Positions 34,021-44,640 of a DNA stretch of 64,000 bases are shown here, one piece after another (positions within the stretch are counted from its first letter, which is position 1; the number at the start of each line of letters is the position of its first letter). Below the pieces are notes generated by a model, which saw nothing but the letters and a program-made list of their open reading frames with translations, was not told the origin of the DNA and did no database searches. The stretch lies in NCBI GenBank assembly GCA_963854835.1, contig OY978528.1, forward strand, positions 54,284,508 to 54,348,507. The letters run 5' to 3'. A program made the translations under genes and the position numbers. The DNA comes from Megamerina dolium (lineage: Eukaryota; Arthropoda; Insecta; Diptera; Megamerinidae).

Positions 34021-37000
34021 TTATCTAATGACTTGGTCTGATCTTACATAAGGCAAGTTATTTTCTTATGATAATAAACATTAGAATAGAATGTTCAACT
34101 GGGTGAAATCGCAACTACTTAGAGGTGAATTAAAGTATTTTTAAGGTTTTTGTTTTTTAATTATATCATTTCTATAAAATTTACAGAATTGTATTTTATG
34201 TTGGCATTGCAGAAAATAGCCGTGATGGTTATCAGTGGTATAGTAAGTCTTATGCACAAATAGTGAAATACTGTCTAAGTGACTGTTGAATTATCTTGGG
34301 ATTTATTTGTAGTTAATGTATAGATTTTTAGACTATTCAAAACATGCAACTAGGTATTTTAATACTAGTTTGTATTGTAACCGTTATATGGGCAAATGAT
34401 TTTCTAGGCAGTTCTAGAAGTGTCTTTGGTAATACGAGGTAGTCATATCGTGTTGTTGTTGTTGTTGTTCCATTTGTAGTAGCATTAGTCGCATGTAAAA
34501 ACACGCATATGTGTGCGGATATGAAATTATCGTGCTTCACAAGTTGTTGAACTTTTCAAACAGTTGAAAGATTACATTTAACAGTTCGCTCTTTTCATTA
34601 TCCTCACGTTGTTGTTTATCTTTTTAATACTGTGTACCCATAGGCTATATATATATGTACATATGTCTGTGTGTGTGAAAATTGTTGATCTGTTTTCTTT
34701 AGGGCTCAAGCAAAAAAACAAACCAAACAAAATGAAATAAATTTTCATATACAGCACGTTTTTGCATAATTTCAAAGAATTAACACACAATGATGATTTC
34801 GTAATTTTTTCAAATTAAATTTTCATTATTATTATCATCATTGTTGTTGTTGTTATACACAGTACCTGACATACAACATGCCATGTGTTGTAGTGAGAAG
34901 TAGACGTTGAAAATTTGCAGAAAATTGTAGACGTACGTAAATAACAGCAAAAAAAAAAAAGAAAAATTATAAAAATTATATTAAAAAAAAAAAAATAAAC
35001 GAAAAGCTTACAGGACTAAAACAAACATGCACACAACCACTGTGTTTTATTTATATGGCATACAAAATACAGTATATGGCAAAATATCCTTATGTAAGTA
35101 TGTGTACATCTTCCTGTGTATGAGCTCTAAATCACAAAGCTTGATTAGTTTTTGTGAGATTTGCATAATAGAGTAGATTAAAAATAAATTATTACATATA
35201 TGACCTAAGGAACTATTGCATATATATTAGTGTAGAAGCATATACAGGTATGTTGGAGTAATAAGATTCACATTTTATGGAGTATAGTAAATTCAACATT
35301 CAACAACTAAAATATGTCTTAAATAAAGAAAAATATTGTTCATATTGTATATTTCTAAAGTACAATCGCAAACAAAGACTGTGCAAGGAAAGTTGGATTG
35401 TTTTTAACATTCTGCATAGTGAGGTAACATTGAAAAATAATGTTGACAGCGATATTAAGAGGCAAAAATTCAAAAATATCCATCTTTCACATAGGTGTAG
35501 TTTATGACGAGCTCTAAAAAAAAAAGTCTGCAGCAGAATAAATTCGACAATCAGTTGAAACTACTTCTTAGAAAGACTAACTGTGAGATATACAAATTCA
35601 AAGTAGAGGATTAAATCTATGAAAAAAAAAATCCTCGAAAAACTTTACCTTCAACTTAATTCATAGAATTTTAAATTAACATATAGCAATTATATGAGGA
35701 CATAAAATAGAGGACATAAAATAACAAACCCTTTGGAGCTTTCACTGTATTAACCTGTTCTTATTTCGAAGAAGAAACAATGTTACACCGTATAATTTGA
35801 TTATATGCAAGATTTGAGAAAGAAATGCTGTACACATATAGGTATGAATATATTCATATGTGATTCAAGAATATTTTGAATTAAATTGAAATAGTTATTT
35901 TTGGCAACTTAAACATGCATTCTGCATGTAAAGAACTGAAAAGCAGACCAACTTTTTCCATTTGCGGGAACATAATCTAAATAATCTTATTCAAAATAAA
36001 ATACAGAATATACCTGAAGGTTTCTGAGTTCAGCTGTTTTCTGGAACCTGGAGTTATGAGCAATTTATATTTTTCGAGTAAATTGTCAAATTGATTTAGA
36101 TTTAGGAATATATTTACATGGCACTTAGGGAGAAAAAAAATGAATTGCGTCGAATTAAAAACAACTTCGCATAACATTTCGTGCACACGCATATGGCGAC
36201 AGAACTTACAAAGTCAGATTGAACACTTCAACATACATAAGTGTTATTTTTTCTTTCGCCATTACCATTTCTACATAAATATTTTGATAATGATGATAGT
36301 AATGTTAATGATAATGGAGATAATACAATATCACTGGCATAATTATTATCAATACTGTCAATATCATGTATGGTATACTGATTGTCATTCATTTCAATTA
36401 ATTCAGCAAGTGTATGAAATCTGTAGTGACAAGCAAAAACAAAATCAAATCCAGTCTAGTCCTTGAATGAAGTAGAAATAACGAGCAAAATAAAATAAAA
36501 ACAAAAACGAAGAAACTTGCCAAAACTTGTCAATTGCACAATTAAGCAGCAAATAGAAACAAGATGAAAATCAAATGGAAAGATAAAGAAATACTCTTCT
36601 ACATATACATATGCAAGTTATGATACAAAGAATTATATATGTAGATATGTAATATGTAATTTAACGGCGTCACATGAATATGTGTATATTTTCATGCACG
36701 TGTAGACGTAGAAAAGACAGTGCTGGGCTATTCATCAAGTTTAAATTTATGAGTAACTATGCTTTGCCATGAAGATTAAGTTTGTTTAAGTTAAGTTTGT
36801 GATTGCTATTATTTTGAAGCTAAGACTAAAAGTATGTTATATTTAGTGTAAGGTTTTTTTTTTGAAAAAGTTACTAACAAGACGGTACTAGTACATTATT
36901 AGTTTGTTTAATAATTTGTTTCGTATAAAGAGAACCACATTTCTTTTCAATAACCAACATTATCGAATTTTTTGCATACAAGTTGGAATAATATTTCCAT

Positions 37001-37458
37001 CATGCTAGACATCTATGATAAATATAGAGTATAAAGTGTTTCGAAAAGAGGTGAAATAAATTCACAAACTCGAATTTCATACATTTCTTGCAAAAAATTA
37101 AGTTTTTTTTTTAATGATTTCATCACAAGCTAAGGTTAATTTCTAGGAAAAAATTTTTAATAATATTCTAAATTGAATTTAATCTAGTTTTCATTTATTG
37201 CGACATACTAACTGGTAGTCCTGTATGCACGACTAGGATGTGCGTCAGTGCCAGTAATGTAACCAGTTAAAAAATGAGAAAAACATTAATATATTTTTCA
37301 TTTTCATTTATTGTTGTTATTATGGTCGCCGCTGTTCTTTTGTACACTTGCAATGACATCGTGATTAATTATTGTAATCATTCAGTGAAAGTATTTAATT
37401 TAGCTCGTCACTCATCACATTTTATTTGTTGTTGTTTTGTTTTTCTTTCAAATAAATA
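34021..37458. other. AT-rich sequence, no gene recognised
   Basis: Only microsatellite-like GTT/CAA runs (34450-34470, 34840-34853) and A/T runs were seen. Confidence 0.5.
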
Positions 37459-38332
37459 GGGTGAACCATCTGTTGGCCCTTTTTTGTTTGAATCAATGAT
37501 TTTAAATACTAAATGTTGTCCGATGTTAAGAATCGTTTGACGTTAGAAAAGTCAAAGCTCTACCATTTACAGTCACGGAGTTGTTAACAACACAATACAT
37601 TTGCAAATACTGTGAAAGTTTTGGTCGTCATAATCGTCCTAATGAGCATGGAATTGGCAAAATTATAGCTCATTTTGAAGAAACTGGTTCAGTGGTAGTT
37701 CATAGACCGTATCAATACATTCGCCCAGTTCGTACTCGTGATATAGTGGCAGCTGTAAGTGAAAGTGCTCGTAATGAACCAAGCACATCAACCAGGCATC
37801 GTTCAAAATATTACGGTGAATGGTGAACGTTATCGTGACATGCTCATCGATTTTTTATGGCCAAAATTTAGTGGATTGGATGTTAATTGCATGTAGTCCC
37901 AACAAAAGCGGAGTGACACGCTACAGCAGCCGTGAAACACTTTACTTATTGGTAACCAAATTGAATGATCGCATAATTTTAAGAAACTCCGAAGTTGCTT
38001 CGCTACTAAGAATCTGCGATTTAACACCTTTGGATTATTTTTATGAGGTAAAGTATACGCCAATAATTCACAAACAATTCATAATTTTAAAAACAACATT
38101 CGAGCTGAAATTGAGATCATTGATTCTCTTTTATTAGAACGAGTCATCGAAAATGTTCATGTTCGAATGCTGACATGTAACCGGAGCCGTGGTGGACTTA
38201 TGAACGATATTATTTTTCATACATAAATAGCATAGACCCTCCGTTCATAATTAATAGAGATTTTTGAGTTTCCATCACAAAAAGCGTTTTTTTCTTATGA
38301 ATAATAAAAGAGGACCAACAGATGGTCCACTC
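37459..38332 (+). mobile_element. Mariner-like element of the long-spacing (DD41D, rosa-like) type, decayed
   Basis: The left end GGTGAACCATCTGTTGGCCC and the inverted right end AGTGGACCATCTGTTGGTCC form terminal repeats. TA lies directly before the left end; the right flank does not give a clean TA, so the exact outer boundary is approximate. The transposase inside is on the plus strand. The family resembles the elements at 42.5 and 52.9 kb at protein level but has different TIRs. Confidence 0.85.
37581..38225 (+). pseudogene. Rosa-like mariner transposase, broken
   Basis: The N-terminal part reads ESFGRHNRPNEHGIGKIIAH, then FEETGSVV and RPVRTRDIVAAVSES and PSTSTRHRS, the helix-turn-helix region of the 'VRTPENVAAV..S....ST..RS' transposases. 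A deletion removes the first catalytic Asp region. The distal half (shifted frames) has ITVNGERYRDMLIDFLWPKF, a damaged QQDGATxH block that reads NKSGVTRY so the second catalytic Asp is lost, then CDLTPLDYF with the third Asp kept, and NNIRAEIEIIDSLLLERVIE to the end near 38225. Several stops and shifts make it inactive. Confidence 0.85.
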
Positions 38333-40305
38333 TTTATAAGCATTTAACTGAAGGATACTATACTAACTGAAGCATCATCATCATGCTTGGTGATACAATT
38401 AAAAGAAAAGTATTGTAAATAACGGAATAACAACAATAATATAAAAATAATTACATACATATCTATATCTCCATATATAGAAATAAAGTACATGTTGTAT
38501 AACCATGTCTTATACATAAGAGTGAACCGCTAGTGGCATTGGTGATGCTTGACGTTTTCGAATTATACAAATAAGTAAGTATATGTTGTAGTGATTTCAA
38601 CCATATATGCAAGTAATTATACGAAACTCATTATAAAACTTTATATTAAACTAAGTTAATAAGCTTGTCCTGGTTACTGGTCGCTTGCTCCTTCCCTTTC
38701 TCTTTCATCTACACAGTATTTTATGTTTATTCTATATACATCACCTCCATCCTTTTTTCTTCTTTGTTTATCTTTGCTTTTCAGTATTTACTCATGTATT
38801 TGATTTTTAATATATTTGTTAGTCTTCAACGTCAACTTCGATATTATTGGTTTGTAGTTTATTATGATGATGATAATGATGATGATATAATTGTGTTTGG
38901 TGGCCATGTTCCATGTCATTGAGATGTTGTAAAGCGAATAATACAAATAATTTTTAAAGAATATAAAGCAAATTTTTTTCTTTGCTATTTTTCTTTTTTT
39001 TTTGTTCCTTTTTCTTTATTATACTTTCTCCTTGATTTACTATGACAAACCTTGTCCTTTGTTGGTTGCTGCAAAGAAGAATGTTGACGACAATGGCCTT
39101 GTTGGTAAACAAGAATATTAAGAATGTTCAAGCTACCAATGTATAGACGGAATACTGTTGGTAATGATGAAAATAATATTTATGGTTGCATTACTGGTTG
39201 GTTGCTATGATGGCATAAGTGCCATAATTGAGTAATGCGTATTTTAAAGATTTTGTTTTTGCCTTTCTTTATCCTTAATATATTTACCAATAACTAAGAC
39301 ATGGAAAAATGATGCCTTTAAATTTGATATGATAATTGGGTCAAATAGACAAACAACAAACGATTAAACCTTTTTTTTTTGGCAAAGAGTACTCAAATCG
39401 AAAAAATTAATAAATAAATCAAAATTAGATGAATAAGAATTTCCTTAGAATTATATTGCTAATCAAAGAACCCTATTAAAACTTGTTATTATTATTCATT
39501 ATCGTATATTTGACTAATTAAATTAGTTAAAGAAATCTATCGCAAAGATTTTATTTTGTTGTAAATCAAAAATTGATTCTTCCCACCTGTCTCACAGACC
39601 ATAAATCTTTAAGATAATTTTACTATATTTAGCCCATATTTTCCAAAACTTATATCTATACTCTACTTTAATTGGTTTTTCAGAAAGACAGATCGCTGAC
39701 GAGAATTCTTGGTATAATACCCCTTTATCAAGATGCCGCATTTTAATTAATTCAATGACGACCAAAAATGTAAAGAAATTAAAGCAAATAATGGTGGAAC
39801 TACCTACTAAATACTAACTAAATACTACTACTAAATATCAGAAAATTAAAACTTTAATATTTATACTACTTTTAAATCGTTCGTCCATGATGTCCTTATA
39901 TTTTCGAACACGTTTGTATGTAACAGTATGACAATGTGTGCAAAGAAGAAATCCAAATCCAAACAAAAGCTATAGAAGAAAATTCTTGAAAAAACAGAAA
40001 CAAAAAAAAATCGTTGAGAATAAAAATGAAACCTGCAAAATTCCCTTGAATTACGCTTCAATGTAAGTTTGATTGTTGTCGACGAAACAGAAAAAAAGTC
40101 AACAAAAACATTAAAATAGTAACAAAAACATTTGCAGATATGTTAAGGTTGAAAAAAAAACACAATATGAAACAAGAGACAAATAGTGTGAGGAATATCA
40201 AATCAGAAGAATTACGTAGTTTTATTTCTCATCATCATCATCATCAACAACATCTTCTTGTTCTTTCGAAAAAGGAACATTCGCCAGAACAAAACAAAAA
40301 TGATA
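38333..40305. other. AT-rich sequence, no gene recognised
   Basis: A short GAT run near 38867-38886 and T/A runs are present. No motif was found. The last 13 bases are the left target duplication of the SINE. Confidence 0.5.
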
Positions 40306-40630
40306 AAAAAAAAATATATGTGGCACATATAAGCCCCGAAGGGTTCTTTGGTTGAGCTTCTCTTCCAGTATTGTTGAGAGTGTTACATTTTCGAGAGTAT
40401 ATTTTAGCCGGTTCCGAACCGCAGCACCCTTTTGATATCATTTTTTCTGAGCTTTGTGACATAATTCTTCTGTAAGCTTTTTCATGGCAAATTGTTGCTG
40501 CCAGAAGAATTGCCAATTGCTTGCCGACAGATGGATAACGTTCGAAAGAAAAACATTTTCGATTTTCGGGATTGAAGGCACGACCTACAGATCAGAAAGT
40601 CAACGCACTAACCACTGAGCTACGGCACCA
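40306..40630 (-). mobile_element. tRNA-derived SINE with target-site duplication
   Basis: On the minus strand the element starts TGGTGCCGTAGCTCAGTGGT, which contains a Pol III box A-like core (TAGCTCAGTGGTTAG). About 35 nt later comes a box B-like stretch (GGTCGTGCCTTCAATCCC). The tRNA-related head is followed by a unique body containing GGTTCGGAACCGGCTAAAAT. The end is a T-run (TATATTTTTTTTT) and not an A-tail. A 13-bp duplication, AACAAAAATGATA at 40293-40305 and AACAAAGATGATA at 40631-40643, flanks it with one mismatch. This is strong evidence for retroposition; the family is not one I can name. Confidence 0.85.
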
Positions 40631-42529
40631 AACAAAGATGATAGCAATATGTAAAAAAAAAGTGTACAATTGCAATTGCATCAAGGCTTACAAACATTTT
40701 AAACCAAACAACCTACACACACACCTACATACACTACCCATACACCCACTACACCCTTTTACTGACCACAGTGTGAAGATAAAGGCAACAAACTTACATA
40801 ATCACTTTATATAAGCAAAACAAAACATTAAAATGAAGAGAATGCAGAAAATTCAGATGAAAAGGCATGATAATGCTTTTAGTTAGTAGGGGAAATTCAA
40901 ACATATACATACTAGTAAAAGCTTTAATCGGCTATAATTCAAACAACCCCTTTTTTGCGTAAATGCGCATGTATGTGTACATATTCGTATTTCAACATGC
41001 TCTTGCGTACTCTGTTTTATTAGTGTTAGTATGTGTAGTAGCTGTACTTGAAGCTGAACTTGATCTCGTTGAATCGCAATGACTTTTACTTTGAACTTGA
41101 AATTACCAACAACTTGTAGAGAAATGATAAACGCATGTATGTACGTATGTATAAGCATAACTAAAACGGAAGTACATTATTGCTATTGTGTGTGTGTGTG
41201 TACATATGGTATTATCACTATTGCTACAAGTTGCTCTGCTTACAATCCGGTAACTGCTAGTGCGTCTGTGCAAAAACCGATACGAGTATTTATTGCAAAT
41301 GCAGCAGCTGCTGCCTCTTTTGCTGCTCGCATTTATGGGTGGGATTAAAAATTGTAATGATGCTGATACAGAGCCATTGCCGTCAACAGAAGCAGCAGCA
41401 GCAGCAGCAGCAGTAGTCACTACATACATATATATGCGTGACGTAAATACTAAAATATTTATTTACACATTTGTTGCTGCTGTGTATCTGTTTTGTTTTT
41501 TTTAACAACACATGCTTGGTAAATTACCATAGAAGATGCCTTGATGCAAAGTACAAAAACCAATAACAAGCGGAAAACGTAAAAAGCTGGAATAAAAACA
41601 CAAAATTTTCACACACAAATTCTAAACGAAGAGAAAATTTGCGCGCGTTTATCCTTAATGCATGGAGGCTTTATTAAGAAACAAATACAGTTTTACAGTT
41701 CCTTGTGATCTTTAAGCGAATACTGCTAGGTAGTAATAAGTACTACCATAAACATGATGTGAGTTGGTATGCGTGCATCTTTTTGCTTCCATCCATTGCC
41801 TGCATGATTTCAACGCAAACAGGTGTTTGATTTCAACAATGAGAGTGTATGAGTGTTTGCGAATATATTGTTGGTTTTTGGTATACAAGTACGTGTGCAC
41901 TCGTGTGTAGGCTGTTAAATGATGTGCTTCATTCTGGTGCCTAGATGGATGAGCTAAATCGCAACCAACTAAGGCAAAGAAGAAAAAACAGGGTTCCATT
42001 TAAATGATGATGAATTGCAATTTGAATTACGTACATACATAGGTATGCTATTAATGCGGTTATTGTGGCTTCACTACTACTTACGCAAAAGACTTGTTGG
42101 CAAGATAATTCTACTAGTCGCTGTTGCTTGTTTTTTGCTTTTTCTTATTACACAACTAATGAATAAAATTCATAATTATAATAAATATAAACTGGAGAGG
42201 CAATTAGAAAATTCCATATACATTTAAATTAGACGCATAGCTATACTATACGAAGTTAATCAACAAGCAATGGCAAACGAAATAAATGCAAACATCAGAG
42301 CTTGTACGTTATGATTACATTTAAATATACAATATGGGTACCTCGAATGTATGCAAATGTATTAGGATGATCCTTAATTTCATGAAAGGCAAGGTATGAC
42401 TTGACTAGCTTTTAAAACTACCTACACTAAATACCCAAATGAAACAATTTTTTTTATTGTTTAGAATTGTTAACTTGATTCTGAAATTTACAATTTTAAA
42501 ATTCAAAAAAGATAGACATTATTTCGAAG
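40631..42529. other. AT-rich sequence with CAG/GCA microsatellites; no gene
   Basis: A CAG/GCA tract at about 41391-41413 and (GT)n near 41188-41200 cause most of the open frames here. Confidence 0.5.
41391..41413. repeat. GCA trinucleotide microsatellite
   Basis: Seven or so tandem GCA units. Confidence 0.9.
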
Positions 42530-43276
42530 AGCTATTTTCTTTACGGCAACACTGTTTTTGGCAGCACTGTTTTTAACAGCTCAGCTGTTTTCGTGTAACA
42601 TGTTACTGTCAAACATGTTCCATCCAAATTGTGTTCAGCGACGAAGCTCATTTCTGGTTGAATGGATACGTGAACAATCAAAATTGCGGTATTTGGTGAG
42701 CAGAGCAGCCAGAAGCATTGCAAGAACTGTTGTGTGTCAATTATGGGTCGGTGGCATCATTGGACCGTACTTCTTCAAAAAACTTTTTTAAGCCCAAAAT
42801 GGAAGAGCTGCACTTGGCTGACATGTGGTTTCAACAAGACGGTGCCACATGCCACACAGCACGCCAAGCAATGCCCCAATTGAGAGGCGAGTTCGGTGAA
42901 CAGTTTATTTCACATTTGGGGCCGAACAATTGGCCGCCTAGATTGTGCGATTTAACGGCTTTATATTTTTTTTTGTGGGGCTATATCAAGGCCTATGTCT
43001 ATAGCGACAAGTCCGCAACGGTTGACGTACTGGAAGCCAATATTGAAGATTTTATTCGTGATAAACCGGCCGATATGTTGAAGAGATGTGCTAAAATTGG
43101 ACCCAGCGTATGAACCATTTGAGGCGCAGCCGCGGTCAACATTCACATGAAATTATCTTTAAACATTAAATAATATAGATCGTTCTATGGACTCAAAGAG
43201 AGATTTCATACATTTCTCCAAATTTTATGAGTTTTTATTTTAAATCAAATCCGAAGGCTCTTAAAAAATCACCCTG
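42530..43276 (+). mobile_element. Rosa-like mariner element, left end degenerate
   Basis: The right end, read inward, is CAGGGTGATTTTTTAAGAGC, followed outside by TA (43277-43278), matching the right end of the 52.9-kb copy. The left part aligns with that copy from 'caacactgttttt' onward, but the outer left repeat is unrecognisable, so the start is approximate. Both copies share the unusual leader 'cagctgttttcgtgtaacat'. Confidence 0.85.
42631..43113 (+). pseudogene. Rosa-like (DD41D) transposase with third catalytic Asp replaced
   Basis: The frame starts with VFSDEAHFWLNGYVN, carrying the first catalytic Asp, and stops at a TGA after QNCGIW. After a frame change the block KMEELHLADMWFQQDGATCH has the second Asp. 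Further on, WPPRLCDLTALYFFLWGY corresponds to the third-Asp motif CDLTPLDYFLWG, but the Asp itself is Tyr. Counting from the QQD Asp there are 41 residues before this position, the spacing of the rosa/DD41D group. The tail KPADMLKR.C follows. N-terminal helix-turn-helix sequence is missing, so this is a deleted, dead copy. Confidence 0.9.
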
Positions 43277-44034
43277 TATTTATTGCAAGTCTCTCAAAAT
43301 TGAGAATTTTGTTCCAAAATATTTTCAAAAGTTTACTCTATTAGAAATTATAATTTTTCTTATAAAGAAATCGCATGTATGTACATATATATAAATATAA
43401 GAACTATAGCGTATTGGTACCCTACATATTTTTTCTTAGTATTTATGTCTGCTTTTGTAATATTATATTGCTTTAGGCATTTAGTTATTGCCAACTAAAT
43501 AACTTGAACGTAATAATGATATGGAATTTCGTTCTGATAGATAAATTGTAAAAGGTTTCTGTCTCCACATCGGACATATAGAGAAGACTGACAATCAAGT
43601 CGCATAACAACTATATGATAGAGTCGTTGCTTTGTATAACTGCCAGTATGCTATATACAACATAATATCATGTGCATATTAACCACTAGCAATTGGTCTG
43701 CATATAGCACGTTACTATGATCATTGTTTAATTTGATGGTACATTTACGATATTCAGCTCGTGGGCAGCAGTAATTTGTGGCACCCACAATGTGGAAAAT
43801 TATATTATACCACAATTAGTACCTATTATCATTTGAAAACACAAACATCTTCTATACATAACACATACCTATGAAGGAAGACCTGTATAATTACACTTTT
43901 TAAGTTTTTATAGTAATATATATTCATAGTGTACATATATTGTATATTGACGTACAATGGTTAGTATCCAATTATCGAAATCATTCTACAAAGGCATCAT
44001 ATTTCGTGATTTCCTTTTGCATGGGATACTATCT
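43277..44034. other. AT-rich sequence, no gene recognised
   Basis: Nothing beyond AT-rich sequence was seen. Confidence 0.5.
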
Positions 44035-44640
44035 AAAAAAACCATATTTTGGTGCTAGATGTAAGTGTTGTTTTCATCCGATAGCTTCGCTATTATTTTA
44101 GCCGGTTCCGAACGGCAGAACTCGTAGACCTCGAGATCAGAAGGCCAACACACGAACCAATGAGCTACGGCACCGGGGGTGTGTATGGTTTTTATCGGAT
44201 TCAGAACATTTTTGAATAATTTTATTGAGTGAATTTCAGCTTTATATCATACATACAGCATAAGTTTGTATTGGGATATAGAAGTGATTTCCATCGGGCT
44301 CAGCCTGTTTTCGAGTGTGTCAATAAATTACGAAATAAAATTGGTTGTGGAGAGTTTTAGCTTGATAAATTTATATTTTCATGAGTAATGTGTGAAATCA
44401 TACTTTCAACAACGTGCCTTTGTGTGAGAGGTACGTCCAGATATTATACATTTACGTCCTTTTTCTAATATATCGTACAATATTACTTTGGTGTTAAAAG
44501 TAATTTTAATTCTCGAACTTTATAAGTTCGAATTCAAAGTGTGTAAAAACATATTATACAACATACTTTTGTATGGGAGATAGGCGTGGTTTTCAACCGA
44601 TTTCGCCCATTCACAAACTCATCATTTCGCTGGTGAAGAT
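44035..44640 (+). repeat. Dispersed ~150-bp-period repeat, interrupted by a SINE fragment
   Basis: Unit cores lie near 44187 ('ggtttttatcggattcagaa'), 44287 ('gtgatttccatcgggctcag'), 44438 (degenerate) and 44586 ('gtggttttcaaccgatttcg'). The boundary phrase 'catacttttgtatgggagat' is at 44563-44582. The SINE fragment at 44094-44175 splits it. Confidence 0.6.
44094..44175 (-). mobile_element. Partial copy of the tRNA-derived SINE
   Basis: The minus strand reads GGTGCCGTAGCTCATTGGTT, then a stretch with CTTCTGATCT and AGGTC, and ends GGTTCGGAACC..GGCTAAAAT-like. This parallels the 40.3-kb SINE head and the start of its body. Box B and the tail are missing or shortened, and no target duplication was found. 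Confidence 0.75.

Noticed and set aside
40560..40622. tRNA gene
   Set aside because: The box A/B-like sequence lacks a proper cloverleaf and is the head of a SINE flanked by a target duplication.
41103..41505. Overlapping Ala/Ser-rich frames on both strands near 41.3 kb
   Set aside because: They come from the GCA/CAG microsatellite and have no splice sites or conserved residues.
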